Shown here piece by piece: positions 1 to 7,433 of a DNA stretch of 64,000 nucleotides. This stretch comes from Parvibaculaceae bacterium Mf 1.05b.01. Lineage in GTDB: Bacteria; Pseudomonadota; Alphaproteobacteria; Parvibaculales; Parvibaculaceae. A program made the position numbers and the translations under genes. The notes under the pieces were generated by a model, which searched no databases, had not been told where the DNA came from, and worked only from the letters and a program-made list of their open reading frames with translations. Where the stretch lies: assembly GCA_000509225.1 (NCBI GenBank), contig BAOK01000002.1, positions 66,496 through 130,495 of the forward strand, given 5' to 3'. The number at the start of each line of letters is the position of its first letter. Position 1 is the stretch's first letter.

Positions 1-234
1 CCGACCTGCGAAGAGGCCGGCGTTCTGGGCGCTCTCACCGGCGTTATGGGGTCCATGCAGGCGCTTGAAGTGATCAAGGAACTGACTGGCACTGGCACAG
101 GTCTCGCCGGAAAACTCTTGATCTACGACGCACTTGATGCGCGGGTGCGCACGATCACCCTGCGCCACGACCCAGCCAATCCGCTCACTGGGGACAATCC
201 GACGATCAAGGATTTATCGGCACACGCGGGCTAG
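1..234 (+). CDS. MoeB/ThiF/HesA-family adenylyltransferase, C-terminal end (partial)
   Basis: The reading frame is open from base 1 to a TAG at 232-234, so only about the last 77 residues are present. They begin PTCEEAGVLG, with the conserved Cys of the MoeB/ThiF C-terminal region, followed by a GVMGSMQALEVIKELTG helix typical of this family. These enzymes use ATP to adenylate the C-terminal Gly of ubiquitin-like sulfur carriers (MoaD or ThiS) in molybdopterin or thiamine synthesis. I infer a MoeB-like role; the nucleotide-binding part lies outside the window, so the two cannot be told apart. The stop overlaps the stop of the next, convergent gene by 4 bp. Confidence 0.85.
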   Translation, partial: PTCEEAGVLGALTGVMGSMQALEVIKELTGTGTGLAGKLLIYDALDARVRTITLRHDPANPLTGDNPTIKDLSAHAG

Positions 235-1229
235 AGTATCGCGGGGATCACCCTGTCTGGTGGCTTGTGGCCATCAACCCAGGTGCGGATGTTGATCAAC
301 ACTTTCTCGCCCATTTCCAACCGGCCTTCAATCGTCGCCGAGCCCATATGGGGGAGCAGAACAACCTTCCGGTGATTGATAAGGGCCGGGTTCACCGCGG
401 GTTCCTGTTCAAATACGTCAAGACCCGCCCCTGCAATCTTGTCGTTCTCCAAGGCGCGGACCAGCGCATTCTCATCGATGACCTCACCGCGCGCGGTGTT
501 CACGATGTAAGCTTCCGGCTTCATGAGCTTCAGACGTTTGGTATTGAGCAGATGATAAGTCGCAGGTGTGTGGGGACAATTGATGGATAAAATGTCAACC
601 TCCGCCAGCATGCGGTCAAGATTCTCCCAATAGGTTGCACCAAGCTCTCCTTCCACTCCCGCACTCAGCTGATGGCGATTGTGATAGTGAATGTCCAACC
701 CAAATGCCTTGGCACGGCGCGCCACCGCCTGGCCTATGCGCCCCATGCCCAGAATGCCGAGCTTCTTGCCACCGATGCGCCGTCCCAACATCCAAGTGGG
801 TGACCAGCCTGTCCAGGTGGCCGCGCGTTCCTGAAGATAGTCGACCCCTTCCACCAGACGCCGCGGCACAGACAGGATCAGCGCCATGGTCATATCCGCT
901 GTGTCTTCTGTCAAAACGCTCGGCGTATTGGTGACTGTGATCCCTCTCGCGATGGCGCTTTCCACATCAATATTGTCGACGCCGGTTCCAAACTGCGCGA
1001 TCAGGCGCAGCCTGTCGCCCGCCTGTGCCATAAGCCGCCCGTCAATACGGTCGGTTACGGTCGGCACCAGCACGTCAGCCTCGCGCATGGCGCCTGCCAG
1101 CTGCGATTGGCTCATGGGCTCATCGCCCTCATTCAGCCGGGTCTCAAAGAGTTCGCCCAAACGCGTTTCGATGGCATCCGGCAATTTCCGGGTGACAATA
1201 ACAAGAGGCTTTTCGGGCGTTGTGGCCAT
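231..1229 (-). CDS. D-isomer-specific 2-hydroxyacid dehydrogenase (glyoxylate/hydroxypyruvate reductase type)
   Basis: A 332-residue protein of the usual family length. It has the Rossmann motif GMGRIGQ at 161-167 and the family catalytic triad: Arg247 in NTARGEV, Glu276 in DVFEQEP and His294 in LLPHMGSAT. These are the substrate-carboxylate, relay and acid-base residues of NAD(P)H-dependent 2-hydroxyacid dehydrogenases. The Thr-Ala-Arg-Gly and MGSAT context fits glyoxylate/hydroxypyruvate reductases better than phosphoglycerate dehydrogenase, and no ACT domain is present. It is cytosolic and convergent with the MoeB-like gene, with 4 bp shared between the stops. The exact substrate cannot be read from sequence. 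Confidence 0.9.
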   Translation of the reverse strand: MATTPEKPLVIVTRKLPDAIETRLGELFETRLNEGDEPMSQSQLAGAMREADVLVPTVTDRIDGRLMAQAGDRLRLIAQFGTGVDNIDVESAIARGITVTNTPSVLTEDTADMTMALILSVPRRLVEGVDYLQERAATWTGWSPTWMLGRRIGGKKLGILGMGRIGQAVARRAKAFGLDIHYHNRHQLSAGVEGELGATYWENLDRMLAEVDILSINCPHTPATYHLLNTKRLKLMKPEAYIVNTARGEVIDENALVRALENDKIAGAGLDVFEQEPAVNPALINHRKVVLLPHMGSATIEGRLEMGEKVLINIRTWVDGHKPPDRVIPAIL

Positions 1230-1322
1230 ATAGAGAAGACGCCTTTCTAAAGGAGTGAGACCCCTTATCTAGCAGAGCCCGCATGCTGCCGCAAAGTCTT
1301 GCGGTTCCCGCCACCCCTCTCC

Positions 1323-1351
1323 TTGACGCTGCGAGCGCCCACTTGCATAAG
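1323..1351 (+). promoter_or_regulatory. Candidate sigma-70 promoter of the SH3-domain gene
   Basis: TTGACG at 1323-1328 and CATAAG at 1346-1351 are separated by 17 bp and end 20 bp before the chosen ATG at 1371. The -35 box is strong and the -10 box matches 4 of 6 consensus positions. Its position argues against the longer reading frame that begins at 1299. Transcript mapping has not been seen. Confidence 0.45.
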
Positions 1352-1370
1352 GGTAAACGTGATTCATTCC

Positions 1371-1955
1371 ATGGCTAAATTGCGAGGATTTCCCGTGCGC
1401 AGGGCGCAGCCTATTCCTTTCTTTCAACGCGCCTTCTGGGCCTTTGGCATGGCTATCGCTCTGATTTTGACGGGTTTTGGCGAGCTGGGGACGCCTGTCC
1501 GCGCAGAAAACGAACCTGTGGGAATAGAAACAGGCCTGCCACTGCCTCGATTTGTGAGTCTCAAAGCCAATAAGGTGAATGTGCGCGTCGGCCCCAGCCG
1601 GTCCCATCCGGTTCGCTGGGTGTATCAACGCAAAGGCCTGCCCATCGAAGTGTTGGCGGAATTTGAAAACTGGCGCCGCGTCCGCGACATGGATGGTGAT
1701 GTGGGGTGGGTCTATCACACGCTGCTGGATGGGCGACGTCACGGCCTCGTTAGACCCTCTGATGGCGAAGAAACAGCCAACCTGTTTGACGGACCGGACG
1801 GGACCGGCGAGACAATCGCAGCTGCTGAACCCAATGTGGTCGTCGCCCTTGAAGCATGCGGCGCCGACTGGTGCCAGGCCCAAGCTGGTGGCTATACAGG
1901 CTGGATCGCGAAACAGGATCTTTGGGGTGTCTATTCAGACGAGCGCTTTGAGTAG
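1371..1955 (+). CDS. Secreted bacterial SH3-domain protein
   Basis: A protein of 194 residues from ATG 1371. This start is chosen over the in-frame start at 1299 because a good promoter lies between them and because the N-terminus then begins with a basic stretch. A hydrophobic segment (about residues 19-40) reads as a signal peptide or anchor. Residues about 60-119 form an SH3b-type domain (VNVRVGPS, GWVYHTLL), the SH3_4 class common in alphaproteobacteria, and a second, weaker SH3-like stretch follows at 130-185. Such domains often bind peptidoglycan or envelope partners; I infer a periplasmic role but no specific function. Confidence 0.75.
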   Translation: MAKLRGFPVRRAQPIPFFQRAFWAFGMAIALILTGFGELGTPVRAENEPVGIETGLPLPRFVSLKANKVNVRVGPSRSHPVRWVYQRKGLPIEVLAEFENWRRVRDMDGDVGWVYHTLLDGRRHGLVRPSDGEETANLFDGPDGTGETIAAAEPNVVVALEACGADWCQAQAGGYTGWIAKQDLWGVYSDERFE

Positions 1956-1974
1956 GCGCTGCCAATTTTTCAAC

Positions 1975-2019
1975 GCGTTTTCGGACGGAAAACCGGAAGC
2001 CCACTTTTCCTGCAAACGC
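1975..2019. repeat. Dispersed cruciform repeat, copy 1
   Basis: A 45-bp element between the convergent SH3 and DUF3501 genes, ending 1 bp from the DUF3501 stop. The outer arms are GCGTTTTC and GCAAACGC (one mismatch) and the inner stem is GGAAAA (1987-1992) with TTTTCC (2005-2010). The same two-stem layout recurs at 4081, 9828, 34405, 36517 and 59304. Confidence 0.75.
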
Positions 2020-2020
2020 T

Positions 2021-2614
2021 TTAGTCGAGATCGCTGCTCAGAGCAGACCGCACCGACTTAGAAAGACCCGCGGCATGAGCGTAGTTCTCATGCCCAATGC
2101 CAACAGACACAACAACATCTCCGTTCTTGAAGGCCTCAGCCTGGGCGTCGCTCAGGTCAAAATGAAGAAAGTGAATGGACGATGTCTTGCCATCATCCTT
2201 TGTGCGTTCCACATCATCTTCGGCACGCGCCGTGATCTTCTGGTCGCCTACCTGCAGGTAACAGGTCTCTTCCACATGGGAGAGCTGGCGCAACATGCGA
2301 TCGCGCCGGACTTCATCATCAATCTCAAACATTAGCGTGGCCACCAGGTCGCGGCCCTGCGGGATCAACGGATTGTAAGCCTCCAACTCATCCGTCATCT
2401 GCTCGTCGCCACCGCCCTCAATGCGCAGCATCTCATGGATCTGGTGCAGCATGGTGTCGTAATTTTCGAAATAGAAGGTCGCGCTGGGCCCCACTTCCAC
2501 ACGGCGGTCGCGTTTGATATCGCGCAGGCGTGCGCGACGGTCATTTCGCTCACCCTCATAGGTTTGCATGTCGAGAATGTCGTCGGGCGAAATGGATTTG
2601 CGGGCAGCACTCAT
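2021..2614 (-). CDS. DUF3501 family protein
   Basis: A 197-residue protein matching DUF3501: the start SISPDDILDMQTYEGERND, a central FYFENYDTMLHQIHEMLR block, and a C-terminal half built around HFLHFDLSDAQ. The ATG at 2614 is chosen over an upstream TTG (2632) because GAGAG sits 8 bp before it; it leaves 10 bp after the upstream gene. The family has no established biochemical activity. It is usually found beside the same two partners as here, a CCG/Fe-S protein and a rubrerythrin, so I infer a shared role in peroxide or iron handling. It has no signal peptide and no metal-binding cysteine cluster. Confidence 0.85.
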   Translation of the reverse strand: MSAARKSISPDDILDMQTYEGERNDRRARLRDIKRDRRVEVGPSATFYFENYDTMLHQIHEMLRIEGGGDEQMTDELEAYNPLIPQGRDLVATLMFEIDDEVRRDRMLRQLSHVEETCYLQVGDQKITARAEDDVERTKDDGKTSSIHFLHFDLSDAQAEAFKNGDVVVSVGIGHENYAHAAGLSKSVRSALSSDLD

Positions 2615-2624
2615 TCTATGTCTC

Positions 2625-3992
2625 TCAGTCAATCAGGCCGTAAGCGCGGGCCATAATTTCAATCGGGTGTTGAGCCTGTGGCAGAGGTTTCGCTTCTGCG
2701 TCGCCGTTCAGTGTCTCAACTTCATGTACCAGATGCTTGGCAGCGAGCGGACAATCAGACGTTACATATTTGTTTTCGGTTTTGGCAACATTGCGCGCCG
2801 CTGTCTTTCCCACCTTCATCGCGAGATCAAATGTCTCTTTCATCACGCCAAACGTTCCCCCATGGCCGGAACAGCGCTCAACCACATCAATTTTTGTGTC
2901 GGGGATGAGGCGCATCATCTCCGCTGACTTTGGTCCCATATTCTGCGCCCGGGCATGGCAGGCGAGGTGTGCGGTCACACCGCCTTCAACAGCGGTCATG
3001 CCGTCGGGCAAGCCATCCTTTTTGGCGATGTCGACAACATATTCATCCACATCAAAGGTCGCCTCGGACAGGGCTTTGACATTCTCGTCTTCGGGCAGAA
3101 TGAGCGGCCACTCAAATTTCAGCATCAGGCCACAGGACGCGGTGAGTGCGATAATGTCATAGCCCTCGTCAATCAGTGGCTTCAGTTCAGTTGAAACTTT
3201 GCGCGCTTGTTCTGCCACCTTCTCAATATTGCCGCTTTCAAGGTGTGGCATGCCACAACAGCCGGGATAGGCGGGCTGCGTGTCGACACCGATATGGGCA
3301 AGCAATTTCCGTGCGGCTTCACCGACAGTCGGATTGTTGTAATTCACAAAACAGGTGGCGAAGAGGGCTGCCTTGCGGCCTTTACCGGGTGCCTCTGCGT
3401 TCAGGGTCAGGGTCCCTGCTGCGTCTTCGGCCTTCGCCCGCATCATGAACGTTTTGCCTGCAAATTTCGGCAGCTCAGCGCGGGCATCAATGCCGGCGAC
3501 TTTTTCCATCACCGGGCGTGTCAATTTGTTGGAGCGTTTTGACCCCCAGTTTGCGAGTCCGGCAACCGGTGCCGCGAGTTTGCCATTGCGATCCATCTTC
3601 GCGAGCTGTCCCGGCACGAAGGGAGGGCCACCCGCTGCCTTGGTTTCAATGGCACGATAGCGCAGCATGAGATGGGGGAAATCAAGATTGAATTCATGGG
3701 GCGGCACGTAGGGACATTTGGTCATGAAGCACATGTCGCAAAGTGTGCAGGCATCCACCACAGGACCAAAGTCATCGCTGGAGACGCTGTCCAGCTCGCC
3801 ACTGTCACTGTCATCAATCAGGTCAAAGAGGCGCGGAAAACTATCGCAGAGATTGAAGCAGCGCCGGCAACCGTGACAGATATCAAACACTCGACGAAGT
3901 TCTTCGTCCAGCTGGTCGCGATTGTAAAAGTCAGGGTTCTGCCAATCTATCGGATGGCGCGTTGGGGCATCCAAGCTGCCTTCTCTGCTCAT
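2625..3992 (-). CDS. Two-[4Fe-4S] ferredoxin plus CCG-domain oxidoreductase subunit (GlpC/HdrB-like)
   Basis: A 455-residue protein. The N-terminus carries two classical cluster motifs, C39-x2-C42-x2-C45-x3-C49 and C82-x2-C85-x2-C88-x4-C93 (ending CPYVPP). Two CCG-type cysteine domains follow, one near 212-255 (YPGCCGMPHLESG) and one near 340-385 (HLACHARAQ, ERCSGHGG). This layout is shared with the GlpC subunit of anaerobic glycerol-3-phosphate dehydrogenase, the glycolate oxidase GlcF and heterodisulfide reductase B. No flavin subunit lies next to it. Its place between DUF3501 and rubrerythrin suggests that it passes electrons to the rubrerythrin; this is inference. It starts at an ATG and is cytosolic. 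Confidence 0.85.
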   Translation of the reverse strand: MSREGSLDAPTRHPIDWQNPDFYNRDQLDEELRRVFDICHGCRRCFNLCDSFPRLFDLIDDSDSGELDSVSSDDFGPVVDACTLCDMCFMTKCPYVPPHEFNLDFPHLMLRYRAIETKAAGGPPFVPGQLAKMDRNGKLAAPVAGLANWGSKRSNKLTRPVMEKVAGIDARAELPKFAGKTFMMRAKAEDAAGTLTLNAEAPGKGRKAALFATCFVNYNNPTVGEAARKLLAHIGVDTQPAYPGCCGMPHLESGNIEKVAEQARKVSTELKPLIDEGYDIIALTASCGLMLKFEWPLILPEDENVKALSEATFDVDEYVVDIAKKDGLPDGMTAVEGGVTAHLACHARAQNMGPKSAEMMRLIPDTKIDVVERCSGHGGTFGVMKETFDLAMKVGKTAARNVAKTENKYVTSDCPLAAKHLVHEVETLNGDAEAKPLPQAQHPIEIMARAYGLID

Positions 3993-4080
3993 GCCAGACT
4001 TTCTCTATTCAATGTGCGCATGTGCCCGCTGGGAAACACCTCAGGAGCGGCAAAAGAAACAGGGCAAACAGTTTTTCATC

Positions 4081-4123
4081 GCGTTTTCGAACCACAAAAG
4101 TCTGCAACTTTTATTGAAAACGC
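4081..4123. repeat. Dispersed cruciform repeat, copy 2
   Basis: A 43-bp element with perfect 8-bp outer arms GCGTTTTC (4081-4088) and GAAAACGC (4116-4123) and an inner AAAAGT/ACTTTT stem. It differs from the copy at 34405-34447 at only two positions over 43 bp. It lies 27 bp beyond the rubrerythrin stop, in the 158-bp gap before the Fe-S gene. Confidence 0.85.
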
Positions 4124-4150
4124 TCGGTAGCCTGCCCTGCTTCCAAATTT

Positions 4151-4570
4151 TTAGTCGTCGAGATTGTCGAGGGCTTTCTGGAAACGACCCGCGTGGCTCT
4201 TTTCAGCTTTTGCAAGCGTTTCGAACCAGTCTGCGATTTCGTCAAAACCTTCTTCGCGTGCCGTGCGAGCCATGCCCGGATACATATCCGTGTATTCATG
4301 GGTTTCGCCAGCGATCGCTGCTTTGAGGTTCAGGTCTGTACTGCCAATCGGTTCACCCGTAGCCGGGTCACCAACAGCTTCCAGAAATTCCAGATGGCCG
4401 TGCGCGTGGCCCGTCTCACCTTCCGCGGTCGAGCGAAAAACAGTTGCCACATCGTTGTAGCCTTCTACATCCGCCTTTTGGGCGAAGTAGAGATAGCGGC
4501 GGTTTGCCTGGCTTTCGCCTGCAAACGCGTCTTTGAGATTACCTTCGGTCTTAGACCCTGCTAGCGACAT
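4151..4570 (-). CDS. Rubrerythrin-type diiron protein without rubredoxin domain
   Basis: A 139-residue ferritin-like four-helix protein. Diiron ligands are visible: Glu19 in AGESQAN, Glu50/Glu52 and His55 in [10 protein letters not shown], Glu89 in AGETHEY, Glu123 and His126 in AEKSHAG. It contains no cysteine at all, so the C-terminal rubredoxin Fe(Cys)4 domain of classical rubrerythrin is missing and electrons must come from a separate donor. The ATG at 4570 is chosen over 4666 because AGGAG lies just upstream and the family sequence begins there. Rubrerythrins reduce hydrogen peroxide. An ICE-like Irr box lies about 100 bp upstream and irr itself is the next gene, so iron or peroxide regulation is likely. 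Confidence 0.9.
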   Translation of the reverse strand: MSLAGSKTEGNLKDAFAGESQANRRYLYFAQKADVEGYNDVATVFRSTAEGETGHAHGHLEFLEAVGDPATGEPIGSTDLNLKAAIAGETHEYTDMYPGMARTAREEGFDEIADWFETLAKAEKSHAGRFQKALDNLDD

Positions 4571-4669
4571 TTGCGTTCTCCTCGCCTTTGCGCTTTTCCA
4601 TACGCCTCTCGGGGCCCCGGGGGGCGTCGTCGCAAGGAAGTTAAGACGCACCAAAAGGTTCGTCAACTC

Positions 4670-4686
4670 TTTATAATTCTTCTAAA
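4670..4686. promoter_or_regulatory. ICE-like Irr operator upstream of rubrerythrin
   Basis: TTTATAA (4670-4676), spacer TTC, TTCTAAA (4680-4686). This is the 7-3-7 layout of the Irr iron control element, TTTAGAA-N3-TTCTAAA, with one mismatch in the left half. The dyad extends outward by three further paired bases on each side (CTCTTTA at 4667-4673 with TAAAGAG at 4683-4689). It sits between irr and the rubrerythrin gene, about 100 bp before the rubrerythrin ATG. Confidence 0.65.
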
Positions 4687-4716
4687 GAGAATGAGTTGCA
4701 AAAACAGGTATGGAAA

Positions 4717-5133
4717 TCAGGAGCTGTTGCGCACCCGAACAACCACATCCACGCGAGACAGTTCGGTGCCTTCTGGTACGTCCGGCAAGCCGGCCACATC
4801 GATCATCTGGCCTGATATATCCGTCAGGCTGCCCTCATCCTCGTGGAAGATATGGTGATGATCGGAGGTGTTGGTATCGAAATAGGTGCGCGAACTGTCG
4901 ACGACAACCTCACGCAGAAGCCCGACCTCGGTGAATTGATGCAGCGTATTGTAGACGGTCGCCAGTGAGACAGAGACGCCGACTTCCTGTGCCTGCTCGT
5001 GCAAGCGTTCAGCGGTCACATGACAATCACCTTCGTCAAAGAGCAGCCGTCCAAGCGCCAGGCGCTGGCGAGTGGGCCGAAGTCCTGCCTCCCGGAGGCG
5101 GGCCAAAGTCTGACTATAAGGACGATCCGTCAT
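4717..5133 (-). CDS. irr: Irr-type Fur-family iron response regulator
   Basis: A 138-residue Fur-fold regulator. The winged helix is in the N-terminal half (LRPTRQRLALGRLL, SLATVYNTLHQFTEVGLL) and a metal/heme-type HHHIFHED motif follows. It lacks the CxxC zinc pairs of classical Fur or Zur, which fits Irr. The ATG at 5133 is preferred to the longer frame to 5250, which adds unrelated residues running through the operator. Irr accumulates when iron or heme is low in alphaproteobacteria and controls heme and iron-storage genes. The neighbours irr-fabA-fabB are in the order often seen in Hyphomicrobiales. A second, Fur/Mur-type paralogue lies at 29692. A PerR-like peroxide sensor is the main alternative. 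Confidence 0.8.
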   Translation of the reverse strand: MTDRPYSQTLARLREAGLRPTRQRLALGRLLFDEGDCHVTAERLHEQAQEVGVSVSLATVYNTLHQFTEVGLLREVVVDSSRTYFDTNTSDHHHIFHEDEGSLTDISGQMIDVAGLPDVPEGTELSRVDVVVRVRNSS

Positions 5134-5193
5134 GTCCAACCTGTCTGTTCTGCACGACTGGGGCAGAAATACACCACCAGATACCGCGTTCCA

Positions 5194-5212
5194 GTTTGTA
5201 ACGATTACAAAC
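5194..5212. promoter_or_regulatory. Perfect 7-3-7-type palindrome upstream of irr
   Basis: GTTTGTAA (5194-5201), spacer CGA, TTACAAAC (5205-5212): a perfect 8-bp dyad with a 3-bp spacer, 60 bp before the irr ATG. The geometry matches Fur-family operators, but the half-site (TTTGTAA) differs from the ICE half-site (TTTAGAA) at two positions. Autoregulation by Irr, or binding by another Fur-family protein, is inferred. The rest of the 299-bp irr-fabA gap (5134-5432) holds only this and the dyad at 5293-5308. Confidence 0.55.
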
Positions 5213-5292
5213 AATACTCTACCATGTGGGAATTGCGGACGTCTTGTCAAGTGGGCGGCCCACAGACCGCCTGACCGTCCGAGTCCGACAAA

Positions 5293-5308
5293 ATGGCATT
5301 CTTGCCAT
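5293..5308. promoter_or_regulatory. 16-bp dyad upstream of fabA
   Basis: ATGGCA (5293-5298), spacer TTCT, TGCCAT (5303-5308): a perfect 6-4-6 inverted repeat 125 bp before the fabA ATG. It could be an operator for the fab operon, but I do not recognise the protein that would bind it. Confidence 0.3.
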
Positions 5309-5432
5309 AAAAATCAAGGGTTTGCGGGGCTTGCCGCGTATGTTACCAAGCGCTCAACAGATGCTGACCCGGGATAGAGCCGGAATACACTTAATATGTC
5401 GGCAAACAAACGGGCGGGGTGATTGAACGGAC

Positions 5433-5945
5433 ATGGCTGAGCAAAAGTCGAGCTATTCATATGAAGACCTGTTGGCATGTGCGCATGGGGACCTGTTTGG
5501 CCCCGGAAACGCGCAGCTGCCACTCCCGCCTATGCTGATGATGGACCGCATTACCCAAATTGCGGATACCGGCGGCGCACACGACAAAGGCCTTATTCGC
5601 GCGGAATATGACATCACTGAGGACCGCTGGTTCTTCCCGTGCCATTTCGAAGGCGACCCGATTATGCCAGGCTGTCTTGGCCTTGATGGCATGTGGCAGC
5701 TGGTTGGCTTTTATCTTGGGTGGATGGGTGCCCAGGGTAAGGGACGCGCCATTGGTGTTGGATCGGTGCGCTTTTCGGGCATGGTGACACCTGAGGTCAA
5801 GAAGATCGAATATGAGATCGACCTTAAGCGGGTCATCAACCGCAAGATCGTGATGTTGACCGCTGACGGCATTCTAAAGGCCGACGGCGAACCGATTTAT
5901 AAGGCAGAAGATCTGCGCGTCGTCGTTGAAGGCCCGTCCGACTAA
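5433..5945 (+). CDS. fabA: 3-hydroxydecanoyl-ACP dehydratase/isomerase FabA
   Basis: 170 residues, the normal FabA length. The single hot-dog domain carries the catalytic pair His71 ([11 protein letters not shown]) and Asp85 ([10 protein letters not shown]). FabA dehydrates 3-hydroxydecanoyl-ACP and isomerises the trans-2 to the cis-3 product, the committed step to unsaturated fatty acids in bacteria that also have FabB. fabB follows 119 bp downstream and fabI after it, all on the same strand, so they probably form one transcription unit. The gene is divergent from irr across a 299-bp gap with two palindromes. It starts at an ATG. Confidence 0.97.
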   Translation: MAEQKSSYSYEDLLACAHGDLFGPGNAQLPLPPMLMMDRITQIADTGGAHDKGLIRAEYDITEDRWFFPCHFEGDPIMPGCLGLDGMWQLVGFYLGWMGAQGKGRAIGVGSVRFSGMVTPEVKKIEYEIDLKRVINRKIVMLTADGILKADGEPIYKAEDLRVVVEGPSD

Positions 5946-5996
5946 AAGATTGGGCACATCAGCTTCTTGCGGATTGCGATTTCTCAGAAAAGCCAC

Positions 5997-6024
5997 TTTC
6001 GGGTTACATAAGAGGTAACCGAAA
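5997..6024 (+). other. Intercistronic hairpin between fabA and fabB
   Basis: TTTCGGGTTAC (5997-6007) pairs with GTAACCGAAA (6015-6024) around the loop ATAAGAG, giving a 10-bp stem with one bulged G. No U-run follows, so it looks like an mRNA-stabilising or processing hairpin rather than a terminator. Confidence 0.4.
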
Positions 6025-6064
6025 TTGATTGCGGGTTCCCCCCGCCCAGCCATGGAGTAGAACC

Positions 6065-7282
6065 ATGAGGCGTGTTGTCGTTACCGGAATGGGCATTGTG
6101 TCCAGCCTTGGCAATAATGTGCAGGAAGTAGTTTCCAGCCTTCGCGAAGCCAAATCAGGCATTGTCGCAGCTGAGAAATACACAGAGCTCGGCTTTCGCA
6201 GCCAGGTTCACGGATCTCTAAAGTTGGATCTGGAAGAAGTGCTCGACCGCAAGACACGCCGGTTTATGGGTGATGGTGCGGCCTACACGTATATCGCGAT
6301 GGATCAGGCGATCCGGGACGCAGGCCTTGAGGCCAACGAAGTCAGCAATGACCGCACGGGCGCCATTCTGGGATCGGGCGGGCCATCGACAAAAGCCATC
6401 GTTGCTGCGGCCGACATCACCCGTGAAAAAGGCCCCAAACGAATTGGGCCAACGAGCGTACCGAAGGCCATGTCGAGCACGGTTTCTGCAAACCTTTCGA
6501 CGCTCTTTAAGATCAAAGGTCCGAGCTATTCGATCAGCTCTGCCTGCACGACATCGACCCATTGTATTGGGAACGCGGTCGAGCAGATCCAATGGGGCAA
6601 GCAAGACATGATGTTTGCCGGTGGCGGTGAGGAACTGGATTGGTCTCTCTCCTCCCTCTTCGATGCCATGGGCGCCATGTCGTCCAAGTATAACGACACA
6701 CCCGCTGAAGCCAGCCGCGCCTATGATGTAAACCGCGACGGATTTGTCATCACAGGTGGTGGTGGCACATTGGTACTTGAAGAACTGGAACATGCAAAAG
6801 CCCGCGGCGCGAAGATCTATGCGGAAGTGGTGGGTTATGGCGCCACCTCAGATGGTGCCGATATGGTTGCCCCATCCGGCGAGGGGGCCATCCGAGCCAT
6901 GAAGCTCGCGCTCGAAGGGGTTGGTGAAAAGATTGACTATATCAACCCGCACGCAACCTCGACGCCGGTAGGCGACATTCCAGAGATCACAGCGATCACT
7001 GAAGTGTTTGGTGACGACATGCCGCCCATCAGCGCCACTAAGTCATTGAGCGGACACGCGCAGGGTGCAGCTGGTGTGCATGAAGCGATCTATTCTCTCC
7101 TGATGATGGAAAGCGGCTTTATTGCTGAGTCTGCCAACATTAAGGAAATCGACCCGGAAGTGGCGCATGCAAATATTGTCCGGAAGCGGATCGATAATGT
7201 GGAGCTGAACACCATCCTGTCCAACAGTTTTGGATTTGGCGGAACCAACGGGTCCCTGGTTTTCCAACGGTATAACGGCTAA
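6065..7282 (+). CDS. fabB: 3-oxoacyl-ACP synthase I FabB
   Basis: 405 residues from ATG 6065, chosen over an upstream in-frame start at 6029 because GGAG lies 8 bp before it and [10 protein letters not shown] is the usual beginning. The thiolase-fold enzyme has Cys161 (SSACTTSTH), His296 ([11 protein letters not shown]), Lys326 and His331 (KSLSGHAQG), the Cys-His-His condensing triad. FabB elongates cis-3-decenoyl-ACP and so partners FabA in unsaturated fatty acid synthesis. The gene lies between fabA and fabI. Confidence 0.96.
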   Translation: MRRVVVTGMGIVSSLGNNVQEVVSSLREAKSGIVAAEKYTELGFRSQVHGSLKLDLEEVLDRKTRRFMGDGAAYTYIAMDQAIRDAGLEANEVSNDRTGAILGSGGPSTKAIVAAADITREKGPKRIGPTSVPKAMSSTVSANLSTLFKIKGPSYSISSACTTSTHCIGNAVEQIQWGKQDMMFAGGGEELDWSLSSLFDAMGAMSSKYNDTPAEASRAYDVNRDGFVITGGGGTLVLEELEHAKARGAKIYAEVVGYGATSDGADMVAPSGEGAIRAMKLALEGVGEKIDYINPHATSTPVGDIPEITAITEVFGDDMPPISATKSLSGHAQGAAGVHEAIYSLLMMESGFIAESANIKEIDPEVAHANIVRKRIDNVELNTILSNSFGFGGTNGSLVFQRYNG

Positions 7283-7433
7283 CGGGCATTGGTGGGGAAA
7301 CCCTCTGAGGCCCAACCCGTTAATGAGGCACAGAGCTTGCTCCCCCTAGTAGTTGAGTGACGAGAACGTCTCATATCGGCACACCCTGTCTTCATGGGGG
7401 CCGCAACAGAAAATTTGAGGAGTGGCATCAGAG

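Noticed and set aside
1299-1370. Longer start for the SH3-domain protein
   Set aside because: A good -35/-10 pair lies inside this stretch, and the signal-like segment fits the ATG at 1371.
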